Part shown: one piece after another, positions 34,701 through 42,440 of the stretch
Layout of the letters: the number at the start of each line of letters is the position of its first letter
How positions within the stretch are numbered: the first letter of the stretch is position 1
Assembly (NCBI RefSeq): GCF_009712425.2
Contig: NZ_VCJR02000003.1
Span: 1 to 64,000 of the forward strand
Origin: Aquisalinus luteolus
GTDB lineage: Bacteria; Pseudomonadota; Alphaproteobacteria; Caulobacterales; Parvularculaceae
Length of the DNA stretch: 64,000 nt
Direction of reading: 5' to 3'
Notes under the pieces: generated by a model
What the model saw: only the letters and a program-made list of their open reading frames with translations
The model's database searches: none
What the model was told of the DNA's origin: nothing
Translations under genes and position numbers: made by a program

Positions 34701-35070
34701 CACCGACCCGTCCGATCTGACCATCATCGATCCGGAGCTGGGTGAGATTCAGCGTCCTGAGTGGCTTGGCAATGTCTTCGCCTCCTGGCAGCGTGGTCCG
34801 TTCCAGCTTGGCTGGCAGACCCAGTATCTGGGTGAGCAGGGCCTGCGTGGCGTCGAGATCGAAAACGGTATGGAAATCTTCGGAGAAGCCGGCTTCGTCG
34901 ATGAAATTTTCATCCACGACATTAACGCCAGCTATCGCCTGGATGAGATGACTCGCTTCTATGCCGGTATCAACAATGTCGCGGACGATGAGCCGTTCGT
35001 TACCGAAACTGCCTATCCGGTCAGTCCGCGTGGTCGGTTCATCTTCATGGGCGTTGATCTCACTTTCTAG
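31720..35070 (+). CDS. large TonB-dependent outer membrane receptor
   Basis: The 1116-residue receptor has a signal peptide ending ATAQ (about residue 29) and a TonB-box-like DTITITGSRIARD. The plug contains LNLRGLGSARTLVLVDGRR, VERVEVLTGGASAVYGSDAVTGVVNFI, and the barrel ends with GRFIFMGVDLTF. GSRI...LVDGRRH wording marks the TonB-receptor group common in Caulobacterales and sphingomonads and often linked to peptide or sugar use. The barrel contains long Cys-bearing loops (for example PDCLDSFVG, DACYTASS) suggesting disulfides on the cell surface. AGGG precedes the ATG by five bases; the longer upstream frame is not coding. A terminator follows. The ligand is unknown. Confidence 0.95.
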   Translation: MTDNFKKSILTSSAIALLAIMSVPAATAQDDDSAEADSGDTITITGSRIARDPNTIAPVPVQSVDSEDIMLSGEFSLTDVVKDIPALNSSTSTESSIDSGFAAGANVLNLRGLGSARTLVLVDGRRHVGGVGGSSAVDIGSIPAGLVERVEVLTGGASAVYGSDAVTGVVNFILKDDFEGFDINFYTGRSSKGDGQQYSVSALYGKNFADGRGNFTIGADIRTDDGLKIGDRDFTRGIDGPWTDWVNPALRFQQGDITGATPNFAQYYNYANTGLFNYGLNIPSAASFIANYEAEFGTTPTLTSEEQALIERAQNAPPRAILPGFVFSITSGNGLIIPGNPYTFAGFDPEEPIDLDGNGTPDCLDSFVGYNSVFGAASFGVVGGCWQSVGDGTYRPYDNGLVAGNFNGFGGDSVFDTDNQYLIVPEDKYTFNFTTDYELTPDHTLFLEGKYSYSEVLSNGGQPFFDLLFGAPDNPFIPDVFQDTADAYGGIAITADPSYLRQTPNKDERETMRFVAGIEGKTIFDWDYEVSAVYGKFKREGTDREALATLITDRFYAAIDAVIDPATGEAACRVDVDPSVTPPTTPFDIPVTDPGVYSFTPGAGQCVPLNIWAGRSGVTPEALDFILAEDDKTTTELEQFVFSAYVTGDSSPFFELPAGPVDFAAGVEYRDESSETTYSDLRLGILPSESPFAGQNIRDVSGNRSLLFRPALGYSNGGGQYDVYEGYVEASVPLLSGVALAEELSVGGAYRIADYSSVGTQQTWQLQANWAPVEDLRFRATFAEIVRAPNITELAQPQLGTTFRPDDPCDASRIDSYGDLASNVQANCISDLRSVGLTDADLFDSNGDYIFQDPLSAAFGGTESGNPNLLEETAKTYTLGFVFQPRFVEGLTLSADYWNFEIEEAITTPSSQNIVDACYTASSLENSFCDLFTRQDNPGSLQFGGFNSLAVQPINYAKYEVAGIDYAATYDFALGSNDFSVAVQATQNDTIDYFTDPSDLTIIDPELGEIQRPEWLGNVFASWQRGPFQLGWQTQYLGEQGLRGVEIENGMEIFGEAGFVDEIFIHDINASYRLDEMTRFYAGINNVADDEPFVTETAYPVSPRGRFIFMGVDLTF

Positions 35071-35104
35071 TAAAGCTCCTTTCGAGGGGAAAGTTAGGGG
35101 AATT

Positions 35105-35135
35105 AAAGCCAGGCCTTGTGCCTGGCTTTTCTTTT
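35105..35135 (+). terminator. rho-independent terminator after the third TonB receptor gene
   Basis: A 10-bp stem AAAGCCAGGC/GCCTGGCTTT with a 5-base loop is followed by TCTTTT, 34 bases after the receptor stop. Confidence 0.92.
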
Positions 35136-35222
35136 GCACGTTCATTTCGCCAGACGCATTGTCGCCCGGCCCGTTCTTGTCTATGTCCAGACACAACCTT
35201 CAACCTGCGTAAAGTGACGTCC

Positions 35223-36662
35223 ATGCCCAAGAAGAAGACCGAGCCGACAAAACCGACATCGACCCGCAAGCCCTATCCCTATCTGGCCCTGGGCGAGGAG
35301 TTTTTCGATATCGTCAAACCGGCGCTGTTTCCGGAAACCATCCTGCGTTACCGCAATAACCGCGCGGCCGCCTCGGTCGGGCTGGATGGCCTGAGCGATG
35401 AGGACTGGATCTATCATTTCGCCGGCTTCATGCCGCTGCCGGACAACCTGCCGGAGCCGTTGGCGATGCGCTATCACGGCCACCAGTTCCGCAGCTACAA
35501 CACGGATATCGGCGATGGCCGCGGCTTCCTGTTCGCGCAGCTGGAATCGAAAGACGGGCGGTTACTGGATCTTGGTACCAAGGGCTCTGGCAAGACACCT
35601 TATTCGCGGTTCGGTGATGGCAAGCTGACGCTCAAGGGCGGCGTTCGCGAAGTGCTGGCGACGGAAATGCTGGAGGCGCTCGGCGTCTATACATCCAAGA
35701 GTTTCTCCCTGATCGAGACCGGCGAGAAGCTGGAGCGCACCGATGAGCCGAGCCCGACGCGGTCCTCTGTTCTGGTGCGTCTCAGCCATACGCATATCCG
35801 CTTCGGCACGTTCCAGTATCTGGCTTATTGGGAGAAACACGAAGAGATCAAGACGCTGATCGATTACTGCATCGAGCACTTCATGGAGCATCAGGTCTAT
35901 GAGCAGGGCGCGGCGCGAGTGATAGGCTTCTACAATGACGTCATCACCCGTTCCGCCAGCATGGTGGCCGGCTGGATGGCGGCCGGTTTCGTTCATGGCG
36001 TTCTGAATACGGACAATATGAATGTCTCGGGCGAGAGCTTCGATTATGGCCCGTGGCGCTTCCTGCCCGAGGCAGACCCGAACTTCACAGCTGCCTATTT
36101 CGACGAGCGTGGCCTGTATGCCTATGGCCGCCAGCCGGAGGCAGTCGGCTGGAACCTGGCGCAGCTCGGCGGCACACTGACCAAGCATGCAAGCCAGGAG
36201 GATCTGAATCGGGCACTGTCCAGATATCCCGTCATGTATGAGCGCATGATGTCCTACCAGTTCTCCCGCCGCTTTGGCGTCGAGGGGCTGACGGGTGATT
36301 TCGTCGGTTCCTTGCTGAAATGGATGGAGGCAACGAAAATCCCGTTCGAGCGCGTGTTCTTCGACTGGTTCTGCGGCTCTGCCAGTGAGGCGCGGGCCGA
36401 CAGGTCTCCCCATGCCGACCTTTACAAGGCAGACGCGTTCAAACCGATCCGCGAGAAGCTGATGGCGGCAAAACCGGTGCGCCCTGAGCGACTGGAGAAT
36501 GCGTTTTTCGAGGGCGAACCCTGCACCATGCTGATCGACGAGGTCGAGGCGATCTGGGAGAAGATCGACCAGGATGACGACTGGTCAGCCTTTGATCAGA
36601 AGCTGGAAGACATCGCCGTGATGCGCCGGGCCTATGCGCTGTACGGGCCCAAGACCAGCTGA
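35223..36662 (+). CDS. selO: protein adenylyltransferase SelO (YdiU/UPF0061)
   Basis: The 479-residue protein is a SelO pseudokinase-fold AMPylator, which transfers AMP from ATP to Ser/Thr/Tyr of target proteins, in bacteria during redox stress. Landmarks are IGDGRGFLFAQ, LGTKGSGKTPYSRFGDG, GGVREVLATEMLEALGV with the conserved Glu, VLVRLSHTHIRFGTFQY, and the metal-binding HGVLNTDNMNVSGESFDYGP. The usual GHQFG reads GHQFR here, a variation near the nucleotide pocket. The length fits bacterial SelO without the C-terminal Sec/Cys extension typical of some members. The ATG at 35223 begins just before conservation; it has no strong ribosome site. Confidence 0.93.
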   Translation: MPKKKTEPTKPTSTRKPYPYLALGEEFFDIVKPALFPETILRYRNNRAAASVGLDGLSDEDWIYHFAGFMPLPDNLPEPLAMRYHGHQFRSYNTDIGDGRGFLFAQLESKDGRLLDLGTKGSGKTPYSRFGDGKLTLKGGVREVLATEMLEALGVYTSKSFSLIETGEKLERTDEPSPTRSSVLVRLSHTHIRFGTFQYLAYWEKHEEIKTLIDYCIEHFMEHQVYEQGAARVIGFYNDVITRSASMVAGWMAAGFVHGVLNTDNMNVSGESFDYGPWRFLPEADPNFTAAYFDERGLYAYGRQPEAVGWNLAQLGGTLTKHASQEDLNRALSRYPVMYERMMSYQFSRRFGVEGLTGDFVGSLLKWMEATKIPFERVFFDWFCGSASEARADRSPHADLYKADAFKPIREKLMAAKPVRPERLENAFFEGEPCTMLIDEVEAIWEKIDQDDDWSAFDQKLEDIAVMRRAYALYGPKTS

Positions 36663-36788
36663 TGCGCAGTACCGCCTGACGTGCGGGACTGACCGGTCAT
36701 CTACGGGATTTTCGCAGGGCTGGCATTCGCCGTGCGGGCAGTCTATAGCCGCCGCAAAAACATGCCGCGCGGCGCAAGGAGGCAGCGA

Positions 36789-39002
36789 TTGTTCGACCGG
36801 GCAACGATCATCGACAAGGCGTTCATCGACAGGGTCGGGGCAGGGCACCTGCCTGAACCCCTGAGCGATACCACGCTGGCCGGTGCTGGTCTCGAGGTGC
36901 ACTCGCTCGCCGGGCTGTTCGAGACGCAGGTGATGAGCCGCCATCTCGACCTGATGGCCCGCCGGTCCAAGGGCAGGACTTTTTACTCCATCGGCTCGTC
37001 CGGCCATGAGGGGATGGCGGCGCTGGGGCTGACCTCGCGCCTGACCGACATGGCCTTCCTGCACTATCGTGACGGCGCGTTCCTGTTGCAGCGGAAAAAA
37101 TCCGTATCGGGATCGACTTATCTCTATGACATGTGCCTGTCCTTCTCTGCCAGCGCCGAAGACCCTGTCTCCGGCGGGCGGCACAAGGTGCTGGGCGGGC
37201 ACGAGATTTTCGTGCCGCCGCAGACATCGACCATTGCCTCGCACTTGCCCAAAGGTGTCGGCGCGGCGCACTCCATCGCGCTGTCGCGCAAGCTGGCCGA
37301 TGTCGAGGCCGTGCTGCCACGCGACGCGGTGATCCTTTGTTCCTTTGGCGATGCCTCGGTCAATCATTCGACAGCGCAGGGCGCGTTCAACACCGCCGCG
37401 TGGACGGCCTATCAGAACCTGCCTATGCCGATCGTCTTCATCTGCGAGGATAATGACATCGGCATTTCGGTCAGGACGCCCAAGGGATGGATCGAGGCGA
37501 CATTCTCCAACCGTCCGGGGCTGACCTATATGGCCTGCGACGGGCGCGACATTCTCGATGCCTGCCGCGGCACGGCGGCGGCGGTGGATTATGCGCGACG
37601 CACGCGGCGGCCGGTATTCCTGCATATGAAGACCGTGCGCCTGATGGGCCATGCCGGGGCCGATATCGAAGCGGCCTATACGGATGTTTCCCATATCGAG
37701 GCCGGCGAAGCGCAGGACCCGCTGTTGCACACGGCCCGCCACCTGATCCGCGCGGGGGTCATGAGCGGAGAGGATATCTGTCGCCTTTATCAGGAAACAG
37801 GCGAGCGAGTGATGCGTGTTGCCGAGGATGCCTGCGCCCGGCCAAGGCTGACCAGCGCCGAGGCGGTGATGGCGCCGCTGGTGCCGCCGGTCTCTTCAGG
37901 TTCAGGCCGCAAGGCACCGGCCCTGCCGGACGAGAGGGCGCGCCAAGAGGTGAAAGAGCTGCGCCAGAAGGACAAGCCGCTTCCCCTGGCCCGCCACATC
38001 AATCTCGCGCTCGCCGATGTCATGCTGCAGTACAAGAACACTGTCGTGTTCGGCGAGGATGTCGGGCGCAAGGGCGGCGTCTACTCCGTTACTACCGGAT
38101 TGCAGTCGGCCTTCGGCCCGGCGCGAGTGATCGACACGCTGCTGGACGAACAGTCGATCCTCGGCCTTGCCATCGGCATGGCCCATAACGGTTTCCTGCC
38201 GATCCCGGAAATCCAGTTCCTCGCCTATGTCCACAACGCCGCCGACCAGATCAGGGGGGAGACGTCGACGCTGTCGTTCTTCTCCAACGGCCACTACACG
38301 AACCCCATGGTCGTGCGCATCGCGGGGCTTGCCTATCAGAAAGGCTTTGGCGGGCATTTTCACAACGACAATTCTTTCGCCGCGCTTCGCGACATTCCCG
38401 GCATCATCATCGCCTGTCCGTCGAACGGTACCGATGGCGCGCGCATGCTGCGCGAATGCGTAAGGCTGGCAGAGGAAGAGCGGCGGGTGGTCATCTTCCT
38501 CGAACCCATTGCGCTCTACATGACAGCGGACCTCTACGACGAAGGCGACGGCATATGGGCCTCGCGCTATCGCGCCCCGGCGGAGGATCACCGGGTGAAG
38601 CTGGGCGAGGCCGGGCACCATGGCGACGGACGCGAGCTGTGCATCCTGTCCTATGGCAATGGCTATTACCTGTCGCGCAAGGCTGCGAAAGTGCTGGGCG
38701 AGAAACATGGCATCCGCCCGCGCGTCGTCGACCTGCGCTGGCTGCACCCGCTGCCGCGCGAGGCGGTGCTGAAACATGCCCGCCAGTGCCAGAACGTGCT
38801 GGTCGTTGACGAGGCGCGGCGCACCGGGTCCGTCAGTGAGCAGATCATGGCGCTGCTGGCGGAAGGCGGCATCCCGGCGAAGACCGCCCGTTATTGCGCC
38901 GAGGATAGCTTCATCCCCCTTGGGCCGGCCGCCCATGAAGTGCTGCCCTCGGTCGATGGCATCATCGACGCGGCGATGAAACTGTGTGGAGGCGGGAAAT
39001 GA
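36789..39002 (+). CDS. fused alpha/beta 2-oxoacid dehydrogenase E1 component
   Basis: The 737-residue protein joins the alpha and beta subunits of a thiamine-diphosphate-dependent 2-oxoacid dehydrogenase E1. The alpha half has the TPP/Mg motif region CSFGDASVNHSTAQGAFNTA and ICEDNDIGISV; the beta half starts near residue 400 with HINLALADVMLQYKNTVVFGEDVG and ends with the transketolase C-terminal domain. Such enzymes decarboxylate branched-chain 2-oxoacids or pyruvate and pass the acyl group to a lipoyl E2. No E2 or E3 gene is nearby. The start TTG 36789 is chosen because AAGGAGG lies six bases upstream; ATG 36762 or GTG 36732 would be longer. Its stop overlaps the acyltransferase start (ATGA), which suggests a shared pathway making an acyl-CoA or acyl-ACP. 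Confidence 0.9.
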   Translation: MFDRATIIDKAFIDRVGAGHLPEPLSDTTLAGAGLEVHSLAGLFETQVMSRHLDLMARRSKGRTFYSIGSSGHEGMAALGLTSRLTDMAFLHYRDGAFLLQRKKSVSGSTYLYDMCLSFSASAEDPVSGGRHKVLGGHEIFVPPQTSTIASHLPKGVGAAHSIALSRKLADVEAVLPRDAVILCSFGDASVNHSTAQGAFNTAAWTAYQNLPMPIVFICEDNDIGISVRTPKGWIEATFSNRPGLTYMACDGRDILDACRGTAAAVDYARRTRRPVFLHMKTVRLMGHAGADIEAAYTDVSHIEAGEAQDPLLHTARHLIRAGVMSGEDICRLYQETGERVMRVAEDACARPRLTSAEAVMAPLVPPVSSGSGRKAPALPDERARQEVKELRQKDKPLPLARHINLALADVMLQYKNTVVFGEDVGRKGGVYSVTTGLQSAFGPARVIDTLLDEQSILGLAIGMAHNGFLPIPEIQFLAYVHNAADQIRGETSTLSFFSNGHYTNPMVVRIAGLAYQKGFGGHFHNDNSFAALRDIPGIIIACPSNGTDGARMLRECVRLAEEERRVVIFLEPIALYMTADLYDEGDGIWASRYRAPAEDHRVKLGEAGHHGDGRELCILSYGNGYYLSRKAAKVLGEKHGIRPRVVDLRWLHPLPREAVLKHARQCQNVLVVDEARRTGSVSEQIMALLAEGGIPAKTARYCAEDSFIPLGPAAHEVLPSVDGIIDAAMKLCGGGK

Positions 39003-40039
39003 CCAGGAAAAAGGCCGTCATCGTCTGCCCCGGCCGCGGCACCTATAATGCGGCGGAGCTCGGCTATCTCGCCCGCCACCACGCAGACAAAGGCGATTTC
39101 ATCGCCATGGTCGACGCGCTGCGTGAGGCCGAAGGCCAGACACCGGTCAGTGCCCTCGATGTCGCCGAGCGCTTTTCGCTCGCCCGGCATACCTCCAGCG
39201 AGAATGCCTCGCCGCTGATCTTCGCCTGCGCGCTGGCCGACTTTATGGCCATCGACCGCGAGCAATATGACATCGTCGCTGTCACCGGCAATTCCATGGG
39301 CTGGTACCTCGCGCTGACCGCCGGCGGGGCGCTGTCGCACGAAGAAGGCGCGCGGCTCGTCAATACTATGGGCAAGATCATGCAGGCCGAGGGCAGGGGC
39401 GGGCAGGTGGTCTATCCCGTCGTCGATGATGACTGGCAGCCGGTGAAGGAAGCGGCAGATTTCATCGAGGCGAGCATCGGTCTGGCTGCGGCTCCCGGCA
39501 GTCAAATGAATATCCATGCCTCCATCCGCCTGGGGGGGCTGATGGTGCTGGGTGCCGATGAAAAGGGAATGAAATATCTAGGCAACAGGCTGCCGCGGGA
39601 TGGTCGTTATCCGATGCAGCTCGCGAACCACGCCGCCTTTCACACGCCGTTGCTCTCCCATGTACCGCCGCTGGCGCAGGAAAAGCTGGGCGCGGAGATG
39701 TTCGCCAAGCCCGCCATTCCGCTGATCGACGGCAAGGGCAACCAGTGGTCGCCCTGGTCGACCGACACGACGGCGCTGCATGGCTATACGCTGGGGGCGC
39801 AGATCGACACGACCTATGACTTCTCGAAAGCGATCGAGGTCGCGGCGAAGGAATATGCGCCGGACGTATTCATCCTGCTTGGGCCGGGCACGACCATGGG
39901 CGCGCCGGTGGCGCAGGAGCTGATCCGTCATCGCTGGCGCGGGCTGACCGGCAAGAGCGCGTTCAAGACGAGGCAGGGCAGTGACCCGCTGATCCTGTCC
40001 ATGGGGATGGAAGACCAACGCAAACTGGTGGTGGGCTGA
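38999..40039 (+). CDS. FabD-like ACP malonyl/acyltransferase
   Basis: The 346-residue protein has the acyltransferase fold of FabD. The nucleophile elbow is GNSMGW (Ser99; FabD has GHSLGE), with an early CPGRGTYN where FabD has FPGQG, and a likely catalytic His in AAFHTPLLSH. These substitutions suggest a specialised acyl donor instead of ordinary malonyl-CoA. The gene overlaps the fused E1 gene by four bases, so translation is coupled. The pair may load a branched or unusual acyl unit onto an acyl carrier protein. No ACP or ketosynthase gene is adjacent, so the pathway is unresolved. A large palindromic repeat follows. Confidence 0.82.
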   Translation: MTRKKAVIVCPGRGTYNAAELGYLARHHADKGDFIAMVDALREAEGQTPVSALDVAERFSLARHTSSENASPLIFACALADFMAIDREQYDIVAVTGNSMGWYLALTAGGALSHEEGARLVNTMGKIMQAEGRGGQVVYPVVDDDWQPVKEAADFIEASIGLAAAPGSQMNIHASIRLGGLMVLGADEKGMKYLGNRLPRDGRYPMQLANHAAFHTPLLSHVPPLAQEKLGAEMFAKPAIPLIDGKGNQWSPWSTDTTALHGYTLGAQIDTTYDFSKAIEVAAKEYAPDVFILLGPGTTMGAPVAQELIRHRWRGLTGKSAFKTRQGSDPLILSMGMEDQRKLVVG

Positions 40040-40045
40040 CCGCCT

Positions 40046-40142
40046 ATCCTTCGTGGGTCAGCAGGCTGACCACCTCAGGATGAGGCTCTTTCACACCCCA
40101 ATTCCTCATCCTGAGGCGGCGACGCAGTCGCCCACGAAGGAT
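40046..40142. repeat. nested palindromic intergenic element (cloverleaf-like)
   Basis: Outer 12-base arms ATCCTTCGTGGG / CCCACGAAGGAT (40046-40057, 40131-40142) enclose three further hairpins: GTCAGC/GCTGAC (40057-40070), perfect 13-base arms CCTCAGGATGAGG / CCTCATCCTGAGG (40073-40085, 40104-40116), and GGCGAC/GTCGCC (40118-40132). The whole folds into a multi-arm structure. It looks like a REP-type dispersed element of alphaproteobacteria and may end transcription before glyS. I saw no second copy in the window. Confidence 0.8.
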
Positions 40143-40193
40143 GGGGAATTGCATCTTGCGTCACACCGCGCTGCCGCCTAAACGATTGGGGTT

Positions 40194-42407
40194 ATGGCTG
40201 ATTTACTCCTTGAACTGTTCTCCGAAGAGATCCCCGCGCGCATGCAGACGCGCGCCGCCGCCGACCTTGAGCGCCTGGTCAACCAGCAGCTGCTCGATGC
40301 CGGGTTCATGCCCGAAGGCGTCAAGGGCTTTGCCACGCCGCGCCGCCTGGCGCTGGTCGTCACCGGCCTGCCCAACGCCCAGCCGGACCGCAAGGAAGAG
40401 CGCAAGGGCCCCCGCGTGGGCGCGCCGGAAAAGGCGGTCGAGGGCTTCCTGAAATCAGCGGGTCTCACCTCGCTCGACCAGTGCGAGACGCGCGAGGACA
40501 AGAAGGGCGAATTTTACGTCGCCCTGATCGAGGAAAAGGGCCGCCCGACGGCCGAGGTGATCGCCGGTTTCATGCCGGAGGTGATCGCGAAATTCCCGTG
40601 GCCGAAAGCCATGCGCTGGGGCGATGGCGAGCTGCGCTGGGTCCGCCCGCTGCACGCGATCCTGTGCGCTTTCGATGGCGAGATCGTCGAGTTCGAAATC
40701 GATGGCGTGAAGGCCAGCGACCGCACTTGGGGCCATCGCTTCATGGCGCCGGAGGAAATCCAGGTCCGCAATTTCGAGGATTACGCCGCGCAGCTGAAGC
40801 GCGCGAAAGTCGTTCTCGATACGGAAGAACGCAAGGAAACGATCTTCGGCGAAGCCGAACAGCTGTGCAAGGCGCAGGGGCTGGAACTGGTCGAGGATGA
40901 AGGGCTGCTGAACGAGGTCGCTGGCCTCGCCGAATGGCCGGTCGTCATGGTCGGCACGTTCGACGAGAAATTCCTGACCGTGCCGGACGAGGCGCTGACG
41001 GCATCGATGCGCGGGCACCAAAAATATTTCTCCGTCCGCGACCCGAAGACGGGCCGACTCGCCAACAAGTTCGTCTATGTCGCCAATATCGAGGCGCCGG
41101 ATGGTGGCGCGGCGATGCGCACCGGCTATGAGCGCGTGCTGACCGCGCGGCTGTCCGATGCGTGGTTCCTGTATCAGCAGGATTTGAAGACGCCGCTGGC
41201 GGAGCACGCGAAGAAGCTGGAGAAGGTGACCTTCTTCGAAGGCCTCGGCACCGTAGCCGACAAGGTCGAGCGCATCGCGGCGCTCGCCCGCGAGCTGGCT
41301 CCGGCTGTGGGGGCGGACCCTGACATGGCAGAGAAGGCGGCCCGCCTCGCCAAGGCCGACCTCGTCACTCAGATGGTCTATGAGTTTCCGGAACTGCAGG
41401 GCCTGATGGGCGCCTATTATGCCGAGGCCGAAGGTCAGCCTGCGGAGATTGTCAATGCCATCCGCGACCACTACAAGCCCGCCGGCCAGAATGACGACGT
41501 GCCGACCGAGCCGGTCACCGTCGCCGTGGCGCTCGCTGACAAGCTCGACACGCTGACAGCCTTCTGGGCCATCGGCAAGAAGCCGACCGGCTCGGGTGAT
41601 CCGTTTGCTTTGAGACGTGCGGCGCTCGGCGTTATTCAGCTACTGATAAATTCTTCAGAGCAACGATACTTTTTCGTGATCCTCAGAGATAATTTAATTC
41701 GAACTTTTGAGCAGTTAGAAGACGAAAGCTTCGAGCAAGAAGTTGCTGCCATTCAAGTCGTGCCGGACTGGTTTGCGGATAAAGAGTACGTAAAATCCAG
41801 ACTAGAAGAAAAACATTTCCATCGTGTCTTTGAGAATGACAAGCATGCGTTCGCGCTAAGCATTTTTGTAGCGGAGGCTTTGGTGGACTTCTTCCACGAC
41901 CGCCTCAAGGTCTATCTTCGCGACAAGGGCCATGCCCATGACCATGTCGATGCCGTGCGCTTCCGCGCCGATGGCTCGCTGGAGGATGACATCGTCCTGA
42001 TTGTGTCGAAGCTGGAAGCGCTCGATGCCTTCCTCAAGACCGATGACGGGGCGAACCTGACCGCCGCCTACAAGCGCGCCGCCAATATCCTCAAGGCCGA
42101 GGAGAAGAAGGGCGACACCGATGTCAGCGGTGATATCGACGAGTCCAAGCTAATCGAGCCCGCTGAAAAGCAGCTGTTTATGGTATTAAACGAGGTCCGT
42201 GATACCGCTAACAGTGCGTGTGCGGAAGAAAACTTCGAAAAGGCGATGTCGGAGCTGGCAAAACTGCGCATGCCCCTTGATACGTTCTTCGAAGACGTTA
42301 CGGTCAATTCGGAAGATGCTGCACTGCGGAACAATCGTCTCGCATTGCTGTCTGAGATAAAAACAATATGCGAACAGGTGGCAGACCTGTCGCGCCTGGA
42401 GGGCTAG
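40194..42407 (+). CDS. glyS: glycyl-tRNA synthetase beta subunit
   Basis: The 737-residue protein is the beta subunit of the alpha2beta2 glycyl-tRNA synthetase, which recognises tRNA-Gly and assists the alpha subunit. Family landmarks include LLELFSEEIPARM at the start, MRWGDGELRWVRPLHAI, RGHQKYFSV, LSDAWFLYQQDLK, the GDPFALRRAALGV segment and a C-terminal DALR anticodon-binding region ending LSRL. The alpha subunit gene (glyQ) is not in the window. Two inner stretches (about 41600-41890 and 42150-42370) are strikingly A+T-rich compared with the rest, although the frame and family residues continue through them. ppdK follows after 33 bases. Confidence 0.95.
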   Translation: MADLLLELFSEEIPARMQTRAAADLERLVNQQLLDAGFMPEGVKGFATPRRLALVVTGLPNAQPDRKEERKGPRVGAPEKAVEGFLKSAGLTSLDQCETREDKKGEFYVALIEEKGRPTAEVIAGFMPEVIAKFPWPKAMRWGDGELRWVRPLHAILCAFDGEIVEFEIDGVKASDRTWGHRFMAPEEIQVRNFEDYAAQLKRAKVVLDTEERKETIFGEAEQLCKAQGLELVEDEGLLNEVAGLAEWPVVMVGTFDEKFLTVPDEALTASMRGHQKYFSVRDPKTGRLANKFVYVANIEAPDGGAAMRTGYERVLTARLSDAWFLYQQDLKTPLAEHAKKLEKVTFFEGLGTVADKVERIAALARELAPAVGADPDMAEKAARLAKADLVTQMVYEFPELQGLMGAYYAEAEGQPAEIVNAIRDHYKPAGQNDDVPTEPVTVAVALADKLDTLTAFWAIGKKPTGSGDPFALRRAALGVIQLLINSSEQRYFFVILRDNLIRTFEQLEDESFEQEVAAIQVVPDWFADKEYVKSRLEEKHFHRVFENDKHAFALSIFVAEALVDFFHDRLKVYLRDKGHAHDHVDAVRFRADGSLEDDIVLIVSKLEALDAFLKTDDGANLTAAYKRAANILKAEEKKGDTDVSGDIDESKLIEPAEKQLFMVLNEVRDTANSACAEENFEKAMSELAKLRMPLDTFFEDVTVNSEDAALRNNRLALLSEIKTICEQVADLSRLEG

Positions 42408-42440
42408 GGAAACGCCCTCCAACCTGATGGAGAGCGTGGA

